Of a stretch of 8,450 bases of DNA, positions 1 through 7,461 are shown piece by piece. A model generated the notes under the pieces. That model did no database searches. It was not told the DNA's origin and saw nothing but the letters and a program-made list of their open reading frames with translations. Each line of letters starts with the position of its first letter. Position 1 is the stretch's first letter. The stretch is taken from positions 1-8,450 of the forward strand of contig JBBQCF010000040.1 of the NCBI GenBank assembly GCA_038318455.1, given 5' to 3'. This DNA is from UBA12068 sp038318455 (GTDB lineage Bacteria; Patescibacteriota; Minisyncoccia; Moranbacterales; GWC2-37-73). Position numbers and translations under genes: made by a program.

Positions 1-1
1 A

Positions 2-544
2 AAATTCATTCTTTATCTTGGCACTCTGCAACCAAGAAAAAACATCCCGCACCTTATTTTTGCTTTTGCGCGTATTAAAGATAGGCTCGATGGCATCAAG
101 CTTGTTGTTTGCGGTAATATTGAAGCGCACAATTCTGATCAGCAAATCAAGAAAAGTGTTATTGAATGCAAAATTGAAAATGACGTGGTGTTTCCTGGTT
201 TTATTGATGAGCAAGACTAGGTTGCTATTATTGCTTCGGCGCATGCGTTCGCGTTTCCTTCATTATATGAAGGCTTTGGTATTCCACCACTTGAGGCAAT
301 GAGTCAAAATGTGCCAGTTATTTGTAGTGACATTCCAAGTTTGCAAGAAATTGCTGAAAATAGCGCATTATTCTTTGATGTTAAGGACCTTGATGATTTT
401 TCAAAAAAGTTGTATGATATTTCTATGGACGATAACCTTCGAAATGAGCTAATTCGATTAGGAAAAGAGCGAGTTAGTTTTTTTTCTTGGGAAAAATCAT
501 CACAAAAAATGCTTGCAATTTATGAGAAATTAAGTCATAATTAA
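2..544 (+). pseudogene. GT4-type glycosyltransferase, 3' part, interrupted by in-frame TAG
   Basis: This is the C-terminal half of a GT-B fold glycosyltransferase of the GT4 (glycosyl transferase group 1) type, which would move a sugar from a nucleotide donor to a growing surface glycan on the cytoplasmic face. The reading frame starting at base 2 gives YLGTLQPRKN, a typical opening of the donor-binding domain, then FPGFIDEQD, a stop, VAIIASAHAFAFPSLYEGFG and IPPLEAM. The E-x7-E donor-binding motif is present (Glu codons at 269-271 and 293-295). An in-frame TAG at 218-220 lies between two conserved blocks, and homology continues in the same frame on both sides, so this is a nonsense change and not a frameshift. 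The frame ends at TAA 542-544. The 5' end lies outside the window. ATG 299 could start the remnant, but that piece lacks half the active site. A single base error in the assembly remains possible. Confidence 0.8.
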
Positions 545-577
545 TCGAATTTAACTGAAAGTTTTAAATAATAAGAG

Positions 578-594
578 AAGCAGGGTAACTGCTT
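578..594 (+). terminator. Possible weak intrinsic terminator after the GT4 remnant
   Basis: AAGCAG (578-583) and CTGCTT (589-594) form a perfect 6-bp stem with a 5-nt loop, followed by a T-rich but interrupted tail (TTTATTTA). It lies between the TAA of the glycosyltransferase remnant and the LCP gene. The stem is short and the tail impure, so it may only attenuate transcription. Confidence 0.4.
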
Positions 595-635
595 TATTTA
601 GAATTTAATTTAATATATTTTTTAAAAGACGTTTT

Positions 636-1847
636 ATGGAAAAAGCACAAAATGCTAATAGTGAGAATAAATTAGGAAAAAACAATAAATCAAAAAAAAG
701 ATGGTTGAAGACATTGCTTATTATCATTGGAATTTTTGTGTTGCTAGGAGGACTTGCTGCTTGGAAAACGGGATATATTTTAAGTAAAGTTTCTACTAAA
801 GGTGGTGGGGGACTTTTTGCTAGTCTGGTTGCTGCTATTCCTGGAGTAGATAATAGCTTAAATGGTGAAAAAGAAGATCGTATTAATATTCTGTTGATTG
901 GTATGCGAGGGGTTGATGATCCTTCTGGTGGCACGTTGGCTGACACAATAATGGTTGCTAGCATAGAAGCAATATCAAATAGAATTGCCTTAATGTCTAT
1001 TCCAAGAGATTTATATGTAAATGATCCAGGTAGGGATACTCAAAGCAAGATAAATGCAGTACACGCATTAGGTGAACAAGGTGGCAAAAATCAAGGAATT
1101 GCTGATATGGAAGAAATAGTGAGTGAGGTCACTGGAATTCCCATACATTATGGCCTGAGAATTGATTTTCAAGGATTTAAATCATTAGTTGATAATCTTG
1201 GTGGTATTCAGATTCATTTAGATACTAATTTTTCCGAACCAGTTCAATTCATGGGTCTTGTCGGTCGTTGCGATGCTACAACTTTTACCATTCCATCCGG
1301 CAAGGAAGAAGAGAAGAGAACTACAAGAAAAAACGGCTCAATTGCAATTAGACATTATGCGCTTTGTTACCCAGCAACACCTTCGGAATGTGGTGGAAAT
1401 TTCAAGTTAGATGCGGGTGACTTAACTCTTGATGGCACACAAGCACTTTGCTTTGTTCGTTCTCGCGATACTACCAGCGATTTTGAAAGAGCAAAACGTC
1501 AACAAATTATTATTCAAAAAATTCAAGAAAAAGCTACGAGTCTTGGAACATTGAGTGATTTTAATAAAATTAATGGCATATTGGATGTTCTTGGGGATAA
1601 TGTTAAGACAGATATGCAGGCTTCAGAAATGAAGAGATTATATGAACTATATAGTGAAATGAAAGCACCTCAAATGTTTCAGCGCGTACTTGAAAATTCA
1701 GAAGAGGGACTATTATATACTCCAGAAGCAACTCCTGAAACAGGCTATATCCTTCTTCCTAGAGGCAATAATTATGATCAAATTCATAATTTATTTCAGA
1801 ACATATTTACCATGCCAGCTCAGTCTGATATTAATCCAAAAATTTAG
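636..1847 (+). CDS. LytR-CpsA-Psr (LCP) family glycopolymer transferase
   Basis: LCP proteins transfer lipid-linked glycopolymers to the cell wall or to envelope acceptors, with the catalytic domain outside the membrane. The 403-aa product has a lysine-rich cytoplasmic start, one membrane segment (about residues 25-42) and then the LCP domain (about 82-300). Typical motifs are RINILLIGMRG (82-92), LADTIMV with Asp103, SIPRDLYV with Arg124 and Asp125, and a C-terminal VRSRDTTSDFERAKRQQ block with Arg275, Arg277, Asp282, Arg285 and Arg288. These match the conserved Asp/Arg residues that bind the pyrophosphate of the lipid donor. A stretch at about 208-256 is longer than usual and carries Cys212, Cys244 and Cys252. 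No Shine-Dalgarno sequence precedes the ATG; the start is chosen because it leaves a short basic tail before the membrane segment. It is followed after 15 nt by a glycosyltransferase, fitting a polysaccharide assembly and attachment unit. The substrate cannot be told. Confidence 0.92.
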   Translation: MEKAQNANSENKLGKNNKSKKRWLKTLLIIIGIFVLLGGLAAWKTGYILSKVSTKGGGGLFASLVAAIPGVDNSLNGEKEDRINILLIGMRGVDDPSGGTLADTIMVASIEAISNRIALMSIPRDLYVNDPGRDTQSKINAVHALGEQGGKNQGIADMEEIVSEVTGIPIHYGLRIDFQGFKSLVDNLGGIQIHLDTNFSEPVQFMGLVGRCDATTFTIPSGKEEEKRTTRKNGSIAIRHYALCYPATPSECGGNFKLDAGDLTLDGTQALCFVRSRDTTSDFERAKRQQIIIQKIQEKATSLGTLSDFNKINGILDVLGDNVKTDMQASEMKRLYELYSEMKAPQMFQRVLENSEEGLLYTPEATPETGYILLPRGNNYDQIHNLFQNIFTMPAQSDINPKI

Positions 1848-1862
1848 TCAAGTAGTTGTTTG

Positions 1863-2672
1863 ATGGAACTTTCAATTATTGTAACAAATTATCGCAATCC
1901 AGAATTGCTTAGAGTGTGTCTGGATTCAATCAGGAAGTGCTCAATTAATGTTGAGTATGAATTAATTGTGGCCGATGGCGCAACCGAGGAAGATACCGAG
2001 ATGATGATGCGTGAGGATTACAGTGAAGTAAAATTCTTTTCTTTTAGAGAGAATGTTGGTTTTCAGGCTTTGGCAAAAAAGGGAATAGAATATAGCACCG
2101 GGAAATACATACTATTATTAAATGGAGATATTATTGCTATTCCAGATTCTATTCAAAAAATGTTAGATTTTATCAAAAGCGACAAGTCAATTGGAATGGT
2201 TGGTCCAAAATTATTAAATTTCAATGGTACCCTACAGCCATCATGTTTTCGTTTTTATAAACCACTTACTATTATCTATCGCAGAACATTTCTTGGAAAA
2301 TTTTCATTTGCCAAAAAGCATTTAGACTGGTTTTTGATGAATGATTATGATCGTCAAGATGCTAAAGATGTTGATTGGCTCATGGGAAGTGCGATTATGA
2401 TTTCAAGACAAGCTTTGGATAAAGTTGGAATGATGGATCCTAGATATTTTATGTATATGGAGGATGTCGACTGGTGTCGCAGATTTTGGGAAAATAATTT
2501 TAGAGTTGTATATTTTCCAAAAGCTTTGATGCATCATTATCATGGAAAAGGTAGCGCGAAAGGTAGGTTTGCTTTTTCGCTATTATTTAATAGATATACA
2601 TGGATTCATGTTGCTAGTGGCGTTAAATATTTTAAAAAGTTTATAGGAAAACCTCTTCCTATCCATGAATAA
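1863..2672 (+). CDS. Family 2 glycosyltransferase (rhamnosyltransferase-like)
   Basis: This is a GT-A fold inverting glycosyltransferase of 269 aa, close in style to the bacterial rhamnosyl/galactofuranosyl GT2 enzymes of O-antigen and cell-wall glycans. Residues 2-10 (ELSIIVTNY) form the first strand of the nucleotide-binding fold. LLLNGD (85-89) holds the metal-binding acidic site in DxD position, with Asp89. DWLMGSAIMISRQAL (171-185) and MEDVDWCRRFW (199-209) are the characteristic acceptor-side and catalytic-base motifs. There is no strong membrane segment, so it should act at the inner face of the membrane. The ATG at 1863 is preferred over an upstream TTG at 1860, which adds only one residue. 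It lies 15 nt after the LCP gene and 3 nt before the S41 peptidase gene, so co-transcription is likely. Donor sugar and acceptor are unknown. Confidence 0.9.
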   Translation: MELSIIVTNYRNPELLRVCLDSIRKCSINVEYELIVADGATEEDTEMMMREDYSEVKFFSFRENVGFQALAKKGIEYSTGKYILLLNGDIIAIPDSIQKMLDFIKSDKSIGMVGPKLLNFNGTLQPSCFRFYKPLTIIYRRTFLGKFSFAKKHLDWFLMNDYDRQDAKDVDWLMGSAIMISRQALDKVGMMDPRYFMYMEDVDWCRRFWENNFRVVYFPKALMHHYHGKGSAKGRFAFSLLFNRYTWIHVASGVKYFKKFIGKPLPIHE

Positions 2673-2675
2673 TAT

Positions 2676-3968
2676 ATGCAAGAAATGAATAATAAAAATA
2701 CTCAACCAGAGGAATTCCAACGTTATAAAAAAAGAATGACACGTTATTTTCTGCAAATAACCTTTTTTGTCCTGTTCTCTATGGCTGTATTTTCAGTAGG
2801 TTTTCAGCGAGGGGCTAATAATAATAAACTAGTTGCACCGATTCCAATTGAAAGTGCTACCTTTAAAAACAAGGAGCAGGGTGCTGATAATGCTATCGAT
2901 TTTTCCTTGTTTTGGAACGTGTGGGATCTGCTCAAGAGTAAATATGTTGACACTGGTAGCTTGGATGCTAAAAAATTATATTATGGCGCAATTAAGGGTA
3001 TGATGGAGGCTACTGGTGATCCATACACAACCTTTTTTGATCCTAGTGAAAATAAAAAATTTGGTGAAGATATTTCTGGAAACTTCGAGGGAATTGGCGC
3101 TGAACTTTCAATTAAGGGTGGTATTCTTACTGTCGTTGCGCCACTACAGGGAACGCCAGCTGAAAAAGCAGGACTTCGCAGCGGTGATAAAATTATTAAA
3201 ATTGACAATAAAATTGCTAGCGACATGACCATCGAAGAAGCTGTTGATAATATTAGAGGAAAAAAGGGAACAAATGTGGTGCTTACGATTTTTCGAGAAG
3301 GAGATTCTGACACTAAAGATATAACAGTCGAGCGGGGTGTTATTGTTGTTAAAAGTGTTACTATTGAAACTAAAGGTGACAATGTGGCATATATAAAAAT
3401 TACTCGTTTTGGCGATGATACTACTGAATTATTTGGTGACGCTATTAAAAAGAGTGTAAATCAAAAACCAAAGGGACTTATCATAGACCTTCGTAATAAT
3501 CCTGGTGGATATTTAGAATCATCTATAGATGTTGCTAGTAAATTATTACCTAGAGATGCAGTTGTTGTTATTGAAGAAAGTGGAAATAAGGTTCAGAAAA
3601 AAATGTATACTCGAGGAGGTGACATCGCAAGTGGACTTGAAACCGTCATACTTATCAATGAAGGCAGTGCTAGCGCTTCAGAGATTCTTGCAGGAGCGCT
3701 TAAAGACAATCGCACCAACGTGACGCTTGTTGGAAAAAAATCTTTCGGCAAAGGTAGCGTTCAAGAATTTATTGAAACGTCACAAGGGACTGCTGCAAAG
3801 ATAACTGTAGCTCGTTGGCTCACTCCTGATGGCACACAAATAAATGAAAAAGGCATTAGCCCTGATAAAGAAGTCGACTTGACCAATGAAGATTATGAAA
3901 ATAATAAAGATCCGCAACTTGATAGTGCACTGGAAACATTGAAAGAGAAACTTGGTCAAGCAAAGTAG
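2676..3968 (+). CDS. ctpA: S41 family C-terminal processing peptidase (CtpA/Prc type)
   Basis: A membrane-anchored serine protease that trims or degrades envelope proteins from their C-termini. The 430-aa product has a basic N-tail, one membrane segment (about 25-44), a cap region, a PDZ domain (about 133-218, including GTPAEKAGLRSGDKI at 159-173) that controls access, and the S41 catalytic domain (about 225-400). The NEGSASASEILAGAL block places the nucleophile at Ser333; SFGKGSVQ gives the general base Lys359 and Gln363, matching the Ser/Lys/Gln arrangement of Prc and CtpA. GLIIDLRNNPGGYL (267-280) is the other family signature. All key residues are present, so it should be active. The symbol marks family membership, not proven orthology. 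It begins 3 nt after the glycosyltransferase stop and ends just before a strong terminator. A second ATG at 2685 is an equally possible start. Confidence 0.95.
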   Translation: MQEMNNKNTQPEEFQRYKKRMTRYFLQITFFVLFSMAVFSVGFQRGANNNKLVAPIPIESATFKNKEQGADNAIDFSLFWNVWDLLKSKYVDTGSLDAKKLYYGAIKGMMEATGDPYTTFFDPSENKKFGEDISGNFEGIGAELSIKGGILTVVAPLQGTPAEKAGLRSGDKIIKIDNKIASDMTIEEAVDNIRGKKGTNVVLTIFREGDSDTKDITVERGVIVVKSVTIETKGDNVAYIKITRFGDDTTELFGDAIKKSVNQKPKGLIIDLRNNPGGYLESSIDVASKLLPRDAVVVIEESGNKVQKKMYTRGGDIASGLETVILINEGSASASEILAGALKDNRTNVTLVGKKSFGKGSVQEFIETSQGTAAKITVARWLTPDGTQINEKGISPDKEVDLTNEDYENNKDPQLDSALETLKEKLGQAK

Positions 3969-3990
3969 TCCCACGTATTAAGAACCTATG

Positions 3991-4020
3991 AAAAACATCT
4001 CCATTGATGGAGATGTTTTT
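3991..4020. terminator. Bidirectional intrinsic terminator
   Basis: A perfect 13-bp inverted repeat (arms 3991-4003 and 4008-4020, loop TTGA) begins with AAAAA and ends with TTTTT, so either strand gives a stem followed by a U-run. The core is CATCTCCA paired with TGGAGATG. It sits between the convergent S41 peptidase gene (+) and rhodanese-fold gene (-), exactly where a shared terminator is expected. Confidence 0.92.
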
Positions 4021-4044
4021 TAATATTGTAGCGTAATTAGCTTT

Positions 4045-4872
4045 TTATTTTACTAAGGGAAAATTTTGTGCTACCCAACCAGGCATAGCAGTGCGCATGA
4101 CAAAAGGAGAAATTAATAGCATGTCATGTATTTGAACAGCTGCTTGAAATTCCTGAAGTTCATTTGCCCCAACAACAACAACTCTTTTTTCTGTTATTTC
4201 ATTACGCTTCTGTTCAAGTTCCTCAAAAGGAATATTTTTTGCGCCATTGATGTGACCATCGACATATTCTTTGTTTGATCTCACATCAATGATGAAAACT
4301 GGAACTTCTTGCTTGAGAGCATCATTTAAAGATGAGGGATCTAGGTAGGATACTTTTGATTGATCTATGATTGATTTTGGGTTGCCATAAGTGACAGATC
4401 CTCCGATAAGTTGATTCCATGAATCCATTCCTCCAGCCAGCACGACAATATTTTTAAAATCTTCTTGCTTTAACTCATCTATAGCGCTGACTATATCGGC
4501 ATCGGCAGAATTTTCACCGATAATAATGATGAGGTTGTGGTTATCGATTTTTGATCCAACAGGAAACTCATCAATTGCGATATTTATCGCATCAACAATA
4601 TGTGAGGTGATATATGAATCAAATGATCGAATATCAAGAAGTGTGATGTTTTCTTTTTTACCTATGCCTATGATTTTTTTATTAAGATCCGGTGCGCTGA
4701 TTGTTGTATAGGATGGTACTGATAATACATTATCCAAAGGAATTGTTGTTTCCTGGGTTGACTTTCTACTTGTGAAGGAAAAACTGTTACGAAAAATTGT
4801 AAAAATAATCACAAATATAATCAAAGAAAAACCTATAATAAGTGCGAGATTTTCATTTTTCTTAAATTTCAT
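4045..4872 (-). CDS. Membrane-anchored tandem rhodanese-fold protein lacking both catalytic cysteines
   Basis: From ATG 4872 the product is 275 aa: a short basic start (MKFKKNENL), one membrane segment (about residues 8-27) and two rhodanese-homology domains facing outward, about 60-160 and 175-275. Domain 1 has LLDIRSFDSYITSHI and VVLAGGMDSW; domain 2 has FIIDVRSNKEYVDGHINGAKNIPF and MPGWV. These are the usual CH2A/CH2B-like and C-terminal signatures. The active-site loop Cys, normally after a hydrophobic strand (as in VVYC), is Gly in both domains (IIIIGENSADAD and VVVVGANELQEF). The chain from this start has no cysteine at all, so sulfurtransferase activity by the known mechanism is ruled out; a binding or scaffold role is more likely. 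An upstream ATG at 4905 would add 11 residues including one Cys, but MKFKKNENL directly before the membrane segment looks like the natural start. It is the last gene of the leftward unit. Confidence 0.85.
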   Translation of the reverse strand: MKFKKNENLALIIGFSLIIFVIIFTIFRNSFSFTSRKSTQETTIPLDNVLSVPSYTTISAPDLNKKIIGIGKKENITLLDIRSFDSYITSHIVDAINIAIDEFPVGSKIDNHNLIIIIGENSADADIVSAIDELKQEDFKNIVVLAGGMDSWNQLIGGSVTYGNPKSIIDQSKVSYLDPSSLNDALKQEVPVFIIDVRSNKEYVDGHINGAKNIPFEELEQKRNEITEKRVVVVGANELQEFQAAVQIHDMLLISPFVMRTAMPGWVAQNFPLVK

Positions 4873-4955
4873 CCGACAGTAGAGATTCAAATGGTTCTGG
4901 ACCAATGGGAATTTCTCATGTTAATTGTTATCTATTTGTTTTTGTTTTTTTAATA

Positions 4956-5924
4956 TTATTGTAAAATACTACCTATAAAATTTGAATGACCATTGACAAA
5001 TTCTTTTATTGTCGCAACTTTTTTGCCTTCTTTTTGAAGTTCTTTGAGAATAATAATGCCATCTTCAGTTTGAACACCGATATCACTGCCAATTTCAAAA
5101 ACCTCGCCAACCTGATGTTTTTCTGTGGGATTTATTTTTTGAATACTGATGGATATTAATTTTAGTCTGATAATGGCAGTGTCATTTTTCCAATAGGTGA
5201 ATATTCCTGGCCATGGAGTCAAGGCGCGATATTTGTTGTGGATATCTTCAGCACTATCAGTCCAATAAATTTTACCATCTTCGCGTTCAATTAGTTGGCA
5301 AAGAGTTGCTTGGGTATTGTCTTGAGGTTTTGCTTCAATCTTTCTTTCAATCCAAAGAGGAATAGTTTTCAATAGCAATTCAGCTCCAACTGAAGAAAGT
5401 TTTTCCAGTAAGACCAGTGTGTTGTCGTCCGATTTAATCGAGATTTTTTCTTGAGCTAAAATATCGCCAGTGTCAATTCCCTTATCCATTAACATAATTG
5501 TTACGCCAGTTTCTTTTTCTCCCGAAAGTAGAGCATTTTGAACAGGGGATGGTCCGCGATATTTGGGCAAAAGCGAAACGTGCACATTAATACAACCAAA
5601 GCCAGGAATTTCTAGTGCTGAAGTTGGAATTATGCGACCATATGCTGCGACAATGACAAGATCTGGTTTCAGCTCCTTGAGCTGCTGGACTGCTTCGGTA
5701 TTGAATCTTTGCGGTTGAAAAACTGGAATATCGTTTTTCTCGGCAAATTGTTTGACGAGTGGGGCAGTAAGTTCTTGCTCACGACCAATTTTAGTGTCTT
5801 GTTTAGTAAAAACACCGACGACATTATATTTTTTTTCAATTAAGGTTTTCAAGATTGCTTCTGACAAGTCAGAAGTTCCCATAAAGACTGTCCTTAATTT
5901 TATTTCTTTAGAATCTTCTTTCAT
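4956..5924 (-). CDS. fmt: Methionyl-tRNA formyltransferase
   Basis: Transfers the formyl group of 10-formyltetrahydrofolate to Met-tRNA(fMet) for translation initiation; cytosolic. The 322-aa length is normal for the family. The N-terminal formyltransferase domain (about 10-200) starts with TVFMGTSDLSEAIL and contains INVHVSLLPKYRGPSPVQNA with Asn113 and His115, and DKGIDTGDIL with Asp151. The Asn-His-Asp triad has the spacing known from GART/Fmt enzymes. The C-terminal tRNA-binding domain (about 208-320) has KYRALTPWPGIFTYW and GEVFEIG. The first nine residues are a short polar extension before the usual N-terminal strand. The gene lies 62 nt downstream of def on the same strand, the common arrangement of the formylation/deformylation pair, and 83 nt upstream of the rhodanese-fold gene. 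Confidence 0.97.
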   Translation of the reverse strand: MKEDSKEIKLRTVFMGTSDLSEAILKTLIEKKYNVVGVFTKQDTKIGREQELTAPLVKQFAEKNDIPVFQPQRFNTEAVQQLKELKPDLVIVAAYGRIIPTSALEIPGFGCINVHVSLLPKYRGPSPVQNALLSGEKETGVTIMLMDKGIDTGDILAQEKISIKSDDNTLVLLEKLSSVGAELLLKTIPLWIERKIEAKPQDNTQATLCQLIEREDGKIYWTDSAEDIHNKYRALTPWPGIFTYWKNDTAIIRLKLISISIQKINPTEKHQVGEVFEIGSDIGVQTEDGIIILKELQKEGKKVATIKEFVNGHSNFIGSILQ

Positions 5925-5942
5925 ATAATTTTATCTGTTATT

Positions 5943-5957
5943 CCCAACTCAGTTGGG
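5943..5957. repeat. Short perfect inverted repeat between def and fmt
   Basis: CCCAACT-C-AGTTGGG is a perfect 7-bp palindrome, realistically a 6-bp stem with a 3-nt loop, in the 62-nt gap between the def stop and the fmt start. Neither strand has a U-run after it, so it is not a normal terminator. It could form a hairpin in the fmt leader or bind a protein; its role is unknown. Confidence 0.5.
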
Positions 5958-5986
5958 CATTCAAGATTTTAGTGCACTATTTTTTA

Positions 5987-6481
5987 TTATTTGGTAGCTT
6001 TTATTTTCACTTCATGATTGTCCCCAGCCTCAATTTTTGGTTTTCTAATCCTATCTATAATAAGCACTCCATCAAGATGATCCATTTCATGCTGAATGGC
6101 CCTTGCTAGCAAATCTCGCCCTTTCAATTTGGCGGCTTTTCCAAATTCATCAATATAACGAATTTGAACTTCTTTGTAACGAGAAATGGGGAAGAACTTT
6201 CCAGGAAAGCTCAAGCATCCTTCTTCCGAAATGATTTTCGTTTTTGATTTGGCTGTTATTTGAGGATTAATGATTATATATTGCTCTCCGTCTGTCTCAA
6301 TGACGCAAAGACGCAAATTTGAGCCAACTTGCGTTGCAGCCAAACCAACACCATTGTTCTTGATCATTGTTTCAATCATGTTCAAGACAAGCTCTCGCAC
6401 TTCTTTAGCCAAGGGATCTTTCACTTTAAGTGTTTTTTGGCGCAAAACAGGGTCGCCATTTTTTCGTATTTCTAATTTCAT
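5987..6481 (-). CDS. def: Peptide deformylase
   Basis: A metallo-hydrolase that removes the N-formyl group from nascent proteins at the ribosome exit. The 164-aa product carries all three family motifs: GVGLAATQ (44-51), EEGCLSFPG (86-94) and QHEMDHLDG (130-138). Metal ligands are Cys89, His131 and His135; Glu132 is the catalytic base and Gln51 the oxyanion residue. MKLEIRKNGDPVLRQKT is a normal N-terminus, which supports ATG 6481. It lies 72 nt downstream of the xer gene and 62 nt upstream of fmt on the same strand. Nothing looks unusual; it should be active. Confidence 0.97.
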   Translation of the reverse strand: MKLEIRKNGDPVLRQKTLKVKDPLAKEVRELVLNMIETMIKNNGVGLAATQVGSNLRLCVIETDGEQYIIINPQITAKSKTKIISEEGCLSFPGKFFPISRYKEVQIRYIDEFGKAAKLKGRDLLARAIQHEMDHLDGVLIIDRIRKPKIEAGDNHEVKIKATK

Positions 6482-6515
6482 ATAGTTTCAGGATTATTAG
6501 CACTTTCCAGCTTTA

Positions 6516-6524
6516 ATGATAGCA
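6516..6524 (-). promoter_or_regulatory. Possible extended -10 promoter for def
   Basis: On the minus strand TGC-TATCAT (6524 down to 6516) fits an extended -10 element (TGn plus a TATAAT-like hexamer), about 35 nt upstream of the def ATG. No convincing -35 is seen, and def could instead be read from the xer promoter. Confidence 0.25.
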
Positions 6525-6553
6525 CAAATAAAAAGGTTTTGTACATATACGAC

Positions 6554-7414
6554 CTAATCCAATGGGCTGACTATTTTTTGCAGGGCAGTGCTGGCTACTT
6601 TTGTATAAATTTGAGTAGTTTCAAGTTTTGCATGACCAAGAAGTGATTGAATGTAGCGGATGTCGGTACCATCCTCCAAGAGGTGAGTGGCAAAAGAATG
6701 ACGAAGACTGTGGCAGGAAATTTTTTTTGAAATTCCCGCCAATGCAACTGCTTTTTTGATAATTTTTTCAGCACTTTCTGATGTCAGGTGTCCTTTCCCT
6801 TGCGAGCCAGTGAAAAGGTAATCAGTTGGTTTTTTGAGCTTAATTTGTTTTTCCAAAACAGGAATCAATTTCTTGGCCAAAAGCGTGCAGCGATCTTTCG
6901 CGCCTTTTCCTTGTCTCACAGTGATCATTTGTCTATCCAAATCAAAATCACACATTTTGATTTTTATGGTTTCACTCACGCGCAAACCAGCTGAATACAT
7001 TAAGGAAATCAGAAAATGATGCTTGGCATTTTTTGTCACTGAGAGCATGCGAGCAATTTCTTCTTTGCTTAGAATCGTGGGAAGGTAGTTGGATTTTTTG
7101 GATGACTTGATGTCAAAAAAGAATTTCCTTTTGAGAATTTCTCGGTAATAGAATTTCAATGCATTGAGGGCAACATTGAGTGTCGAACTGGCACAACCTC
7201 TATCTTTTATTGATTCCAAATATTGGCGAACATCATTATTGGTGACTGCTGTTGGGTTCTTTTTTATAAATTCCAAAAAGAGTCTATTGTAAAGCAAATA
7301 TGACTGTATTGTTTGTCTACTAAATCCGCGTATTTTCATCTCTCGCTCCAAGTTATACACAGAATCCCTGTCAGCCATTGTTGTTTTTGTATTTTTTTGA
7401 TATGATGTATGCAT
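6554..7414 (-). CDS. xer: Xer-type tyrosine recombinase
   Basis: A site-specific recombinase that cuts and rejoins DNA through a 3'-phosphotyrosine intermediate. The 286-aa product has the N-terminal SAM-like core-binding domain (about 18-100; LEREMKIRGFSRQTIQSYL) and the catalytic domain (about 115-286). All six catalytic residues are present: Arg145 (SAGLRVSE), Lys170 (RQGKGAKDR), His235 and Arg238 (HSLRHSFATHLL), His261 (LLGHAKLETTQ) and the nucleophile Tyr270 (IYTKV). The end IVSPLD is shared with many XerA-like and integron-integrase-related recombinases. The distance from Lys170 to His235 is short, so the extra domain typical of IntI is absent. ATG 7378 (MADRDSVYNLE) is an alternative, perhaps better, start that gives the usual compact Xer N-terminus. 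A dif-like site lies 62 nt upstream of the 7414 start, so the likely job is chromosome dimer resolution, possibly also cassette exchange. Confidence 0.93.
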   Translation of the reverse strand: MHTSYQKNTKTTMADRDSVYNLEREMKIRGFSRQTIQSYLLYNRLFLEFIKKNPTAVTNNDVRQYLESIKDRGCASSTLNVALNALKFYYREILKRKFFFDIKSSKKSNYLPTILSKEEIARMLSVTKNAKHHFLISLMYSAGLRVSETIKIKMCDFDLDRQMITVRQGKGAKDRCTLLAKKLIPVLEKQIKLKKPTDYLFTGSQGKGHLTSESAEKIIKKAVALAGISKKISCHSLRHSFATHLLEDGTDIRYIQSLLGHAKLETTQIYTKVASTALQKIVSPLD

Positions 7415-7426
7415 AAGCGTGTATGT

Positions 7427-7461
7427 CTACATCAAAATTATAACATATTACTTTGATGTAG
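7427..7461. promoter_or_regulatory. Inverted-repeat operator around the xer promoter
   Basis: CTACATCAAA (7427-7436) and TTTGATGTAG (7452-7461) are perfect 10-bp inverted arms 15 nt apart. The -10 hexamer of the xer promoter lies directly between them, and the right arm reaches into the -35. A dimeric repressor, or the recombinase itself, bound here would block transcription. This is inference from geometry; the binder is unknown. Confidence 0.6.

Noticed and set aside
218..220. TAG read as an amino acid (suppression or recoding)
   Set aside because: Three intact genes in the same window end naturally at TAG, so a nonsense change or a sequence error is simpler.
18..302. Open frame of 94 codons at the left end of the plus strand
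   Set aside because: It is a different frame over the glycosyltransferase remnant, whose family motifs are clear in the frame starting at base 2; the translation is low-complexity Leu/Arg/Ser.
605..964. 119-codon minus-strand frame
   Set aside because: It lies opposite the N-terminal part of the LCP gene, which has strong family motifs; the translation has no recognisable domain.
2981..3382. 133-codon minus-strand frame
   Set aside because: It is antisense to the PDZ region of the S41 peptidase gene and is Ser/Pro/Ile-rich, as expected for a reversed coding frame.
4936..4955. T-rich run as a terminator on the plus strand
   Set aside because: There is no stem before it and no plus-strand gene upstream that lacks a terminator; it is just the A-rich gap after fmt.
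6554..7414. True integron integrase (IntI)
   Set aside because: The conserved boxes and SPLD end resemble IntI, but the Lys170-His235 interval is too short for the extra IntI domain; a Xer-like recombinase is the safer call.
7427..7461. Second dif site in the palindrome before xer
   Set aside because: The arms are 15 nt apart instead of 6 and do not carry the ATAA/TTAT inner ends at the right spacing; the promoter -10 between the arms fits an operator better.
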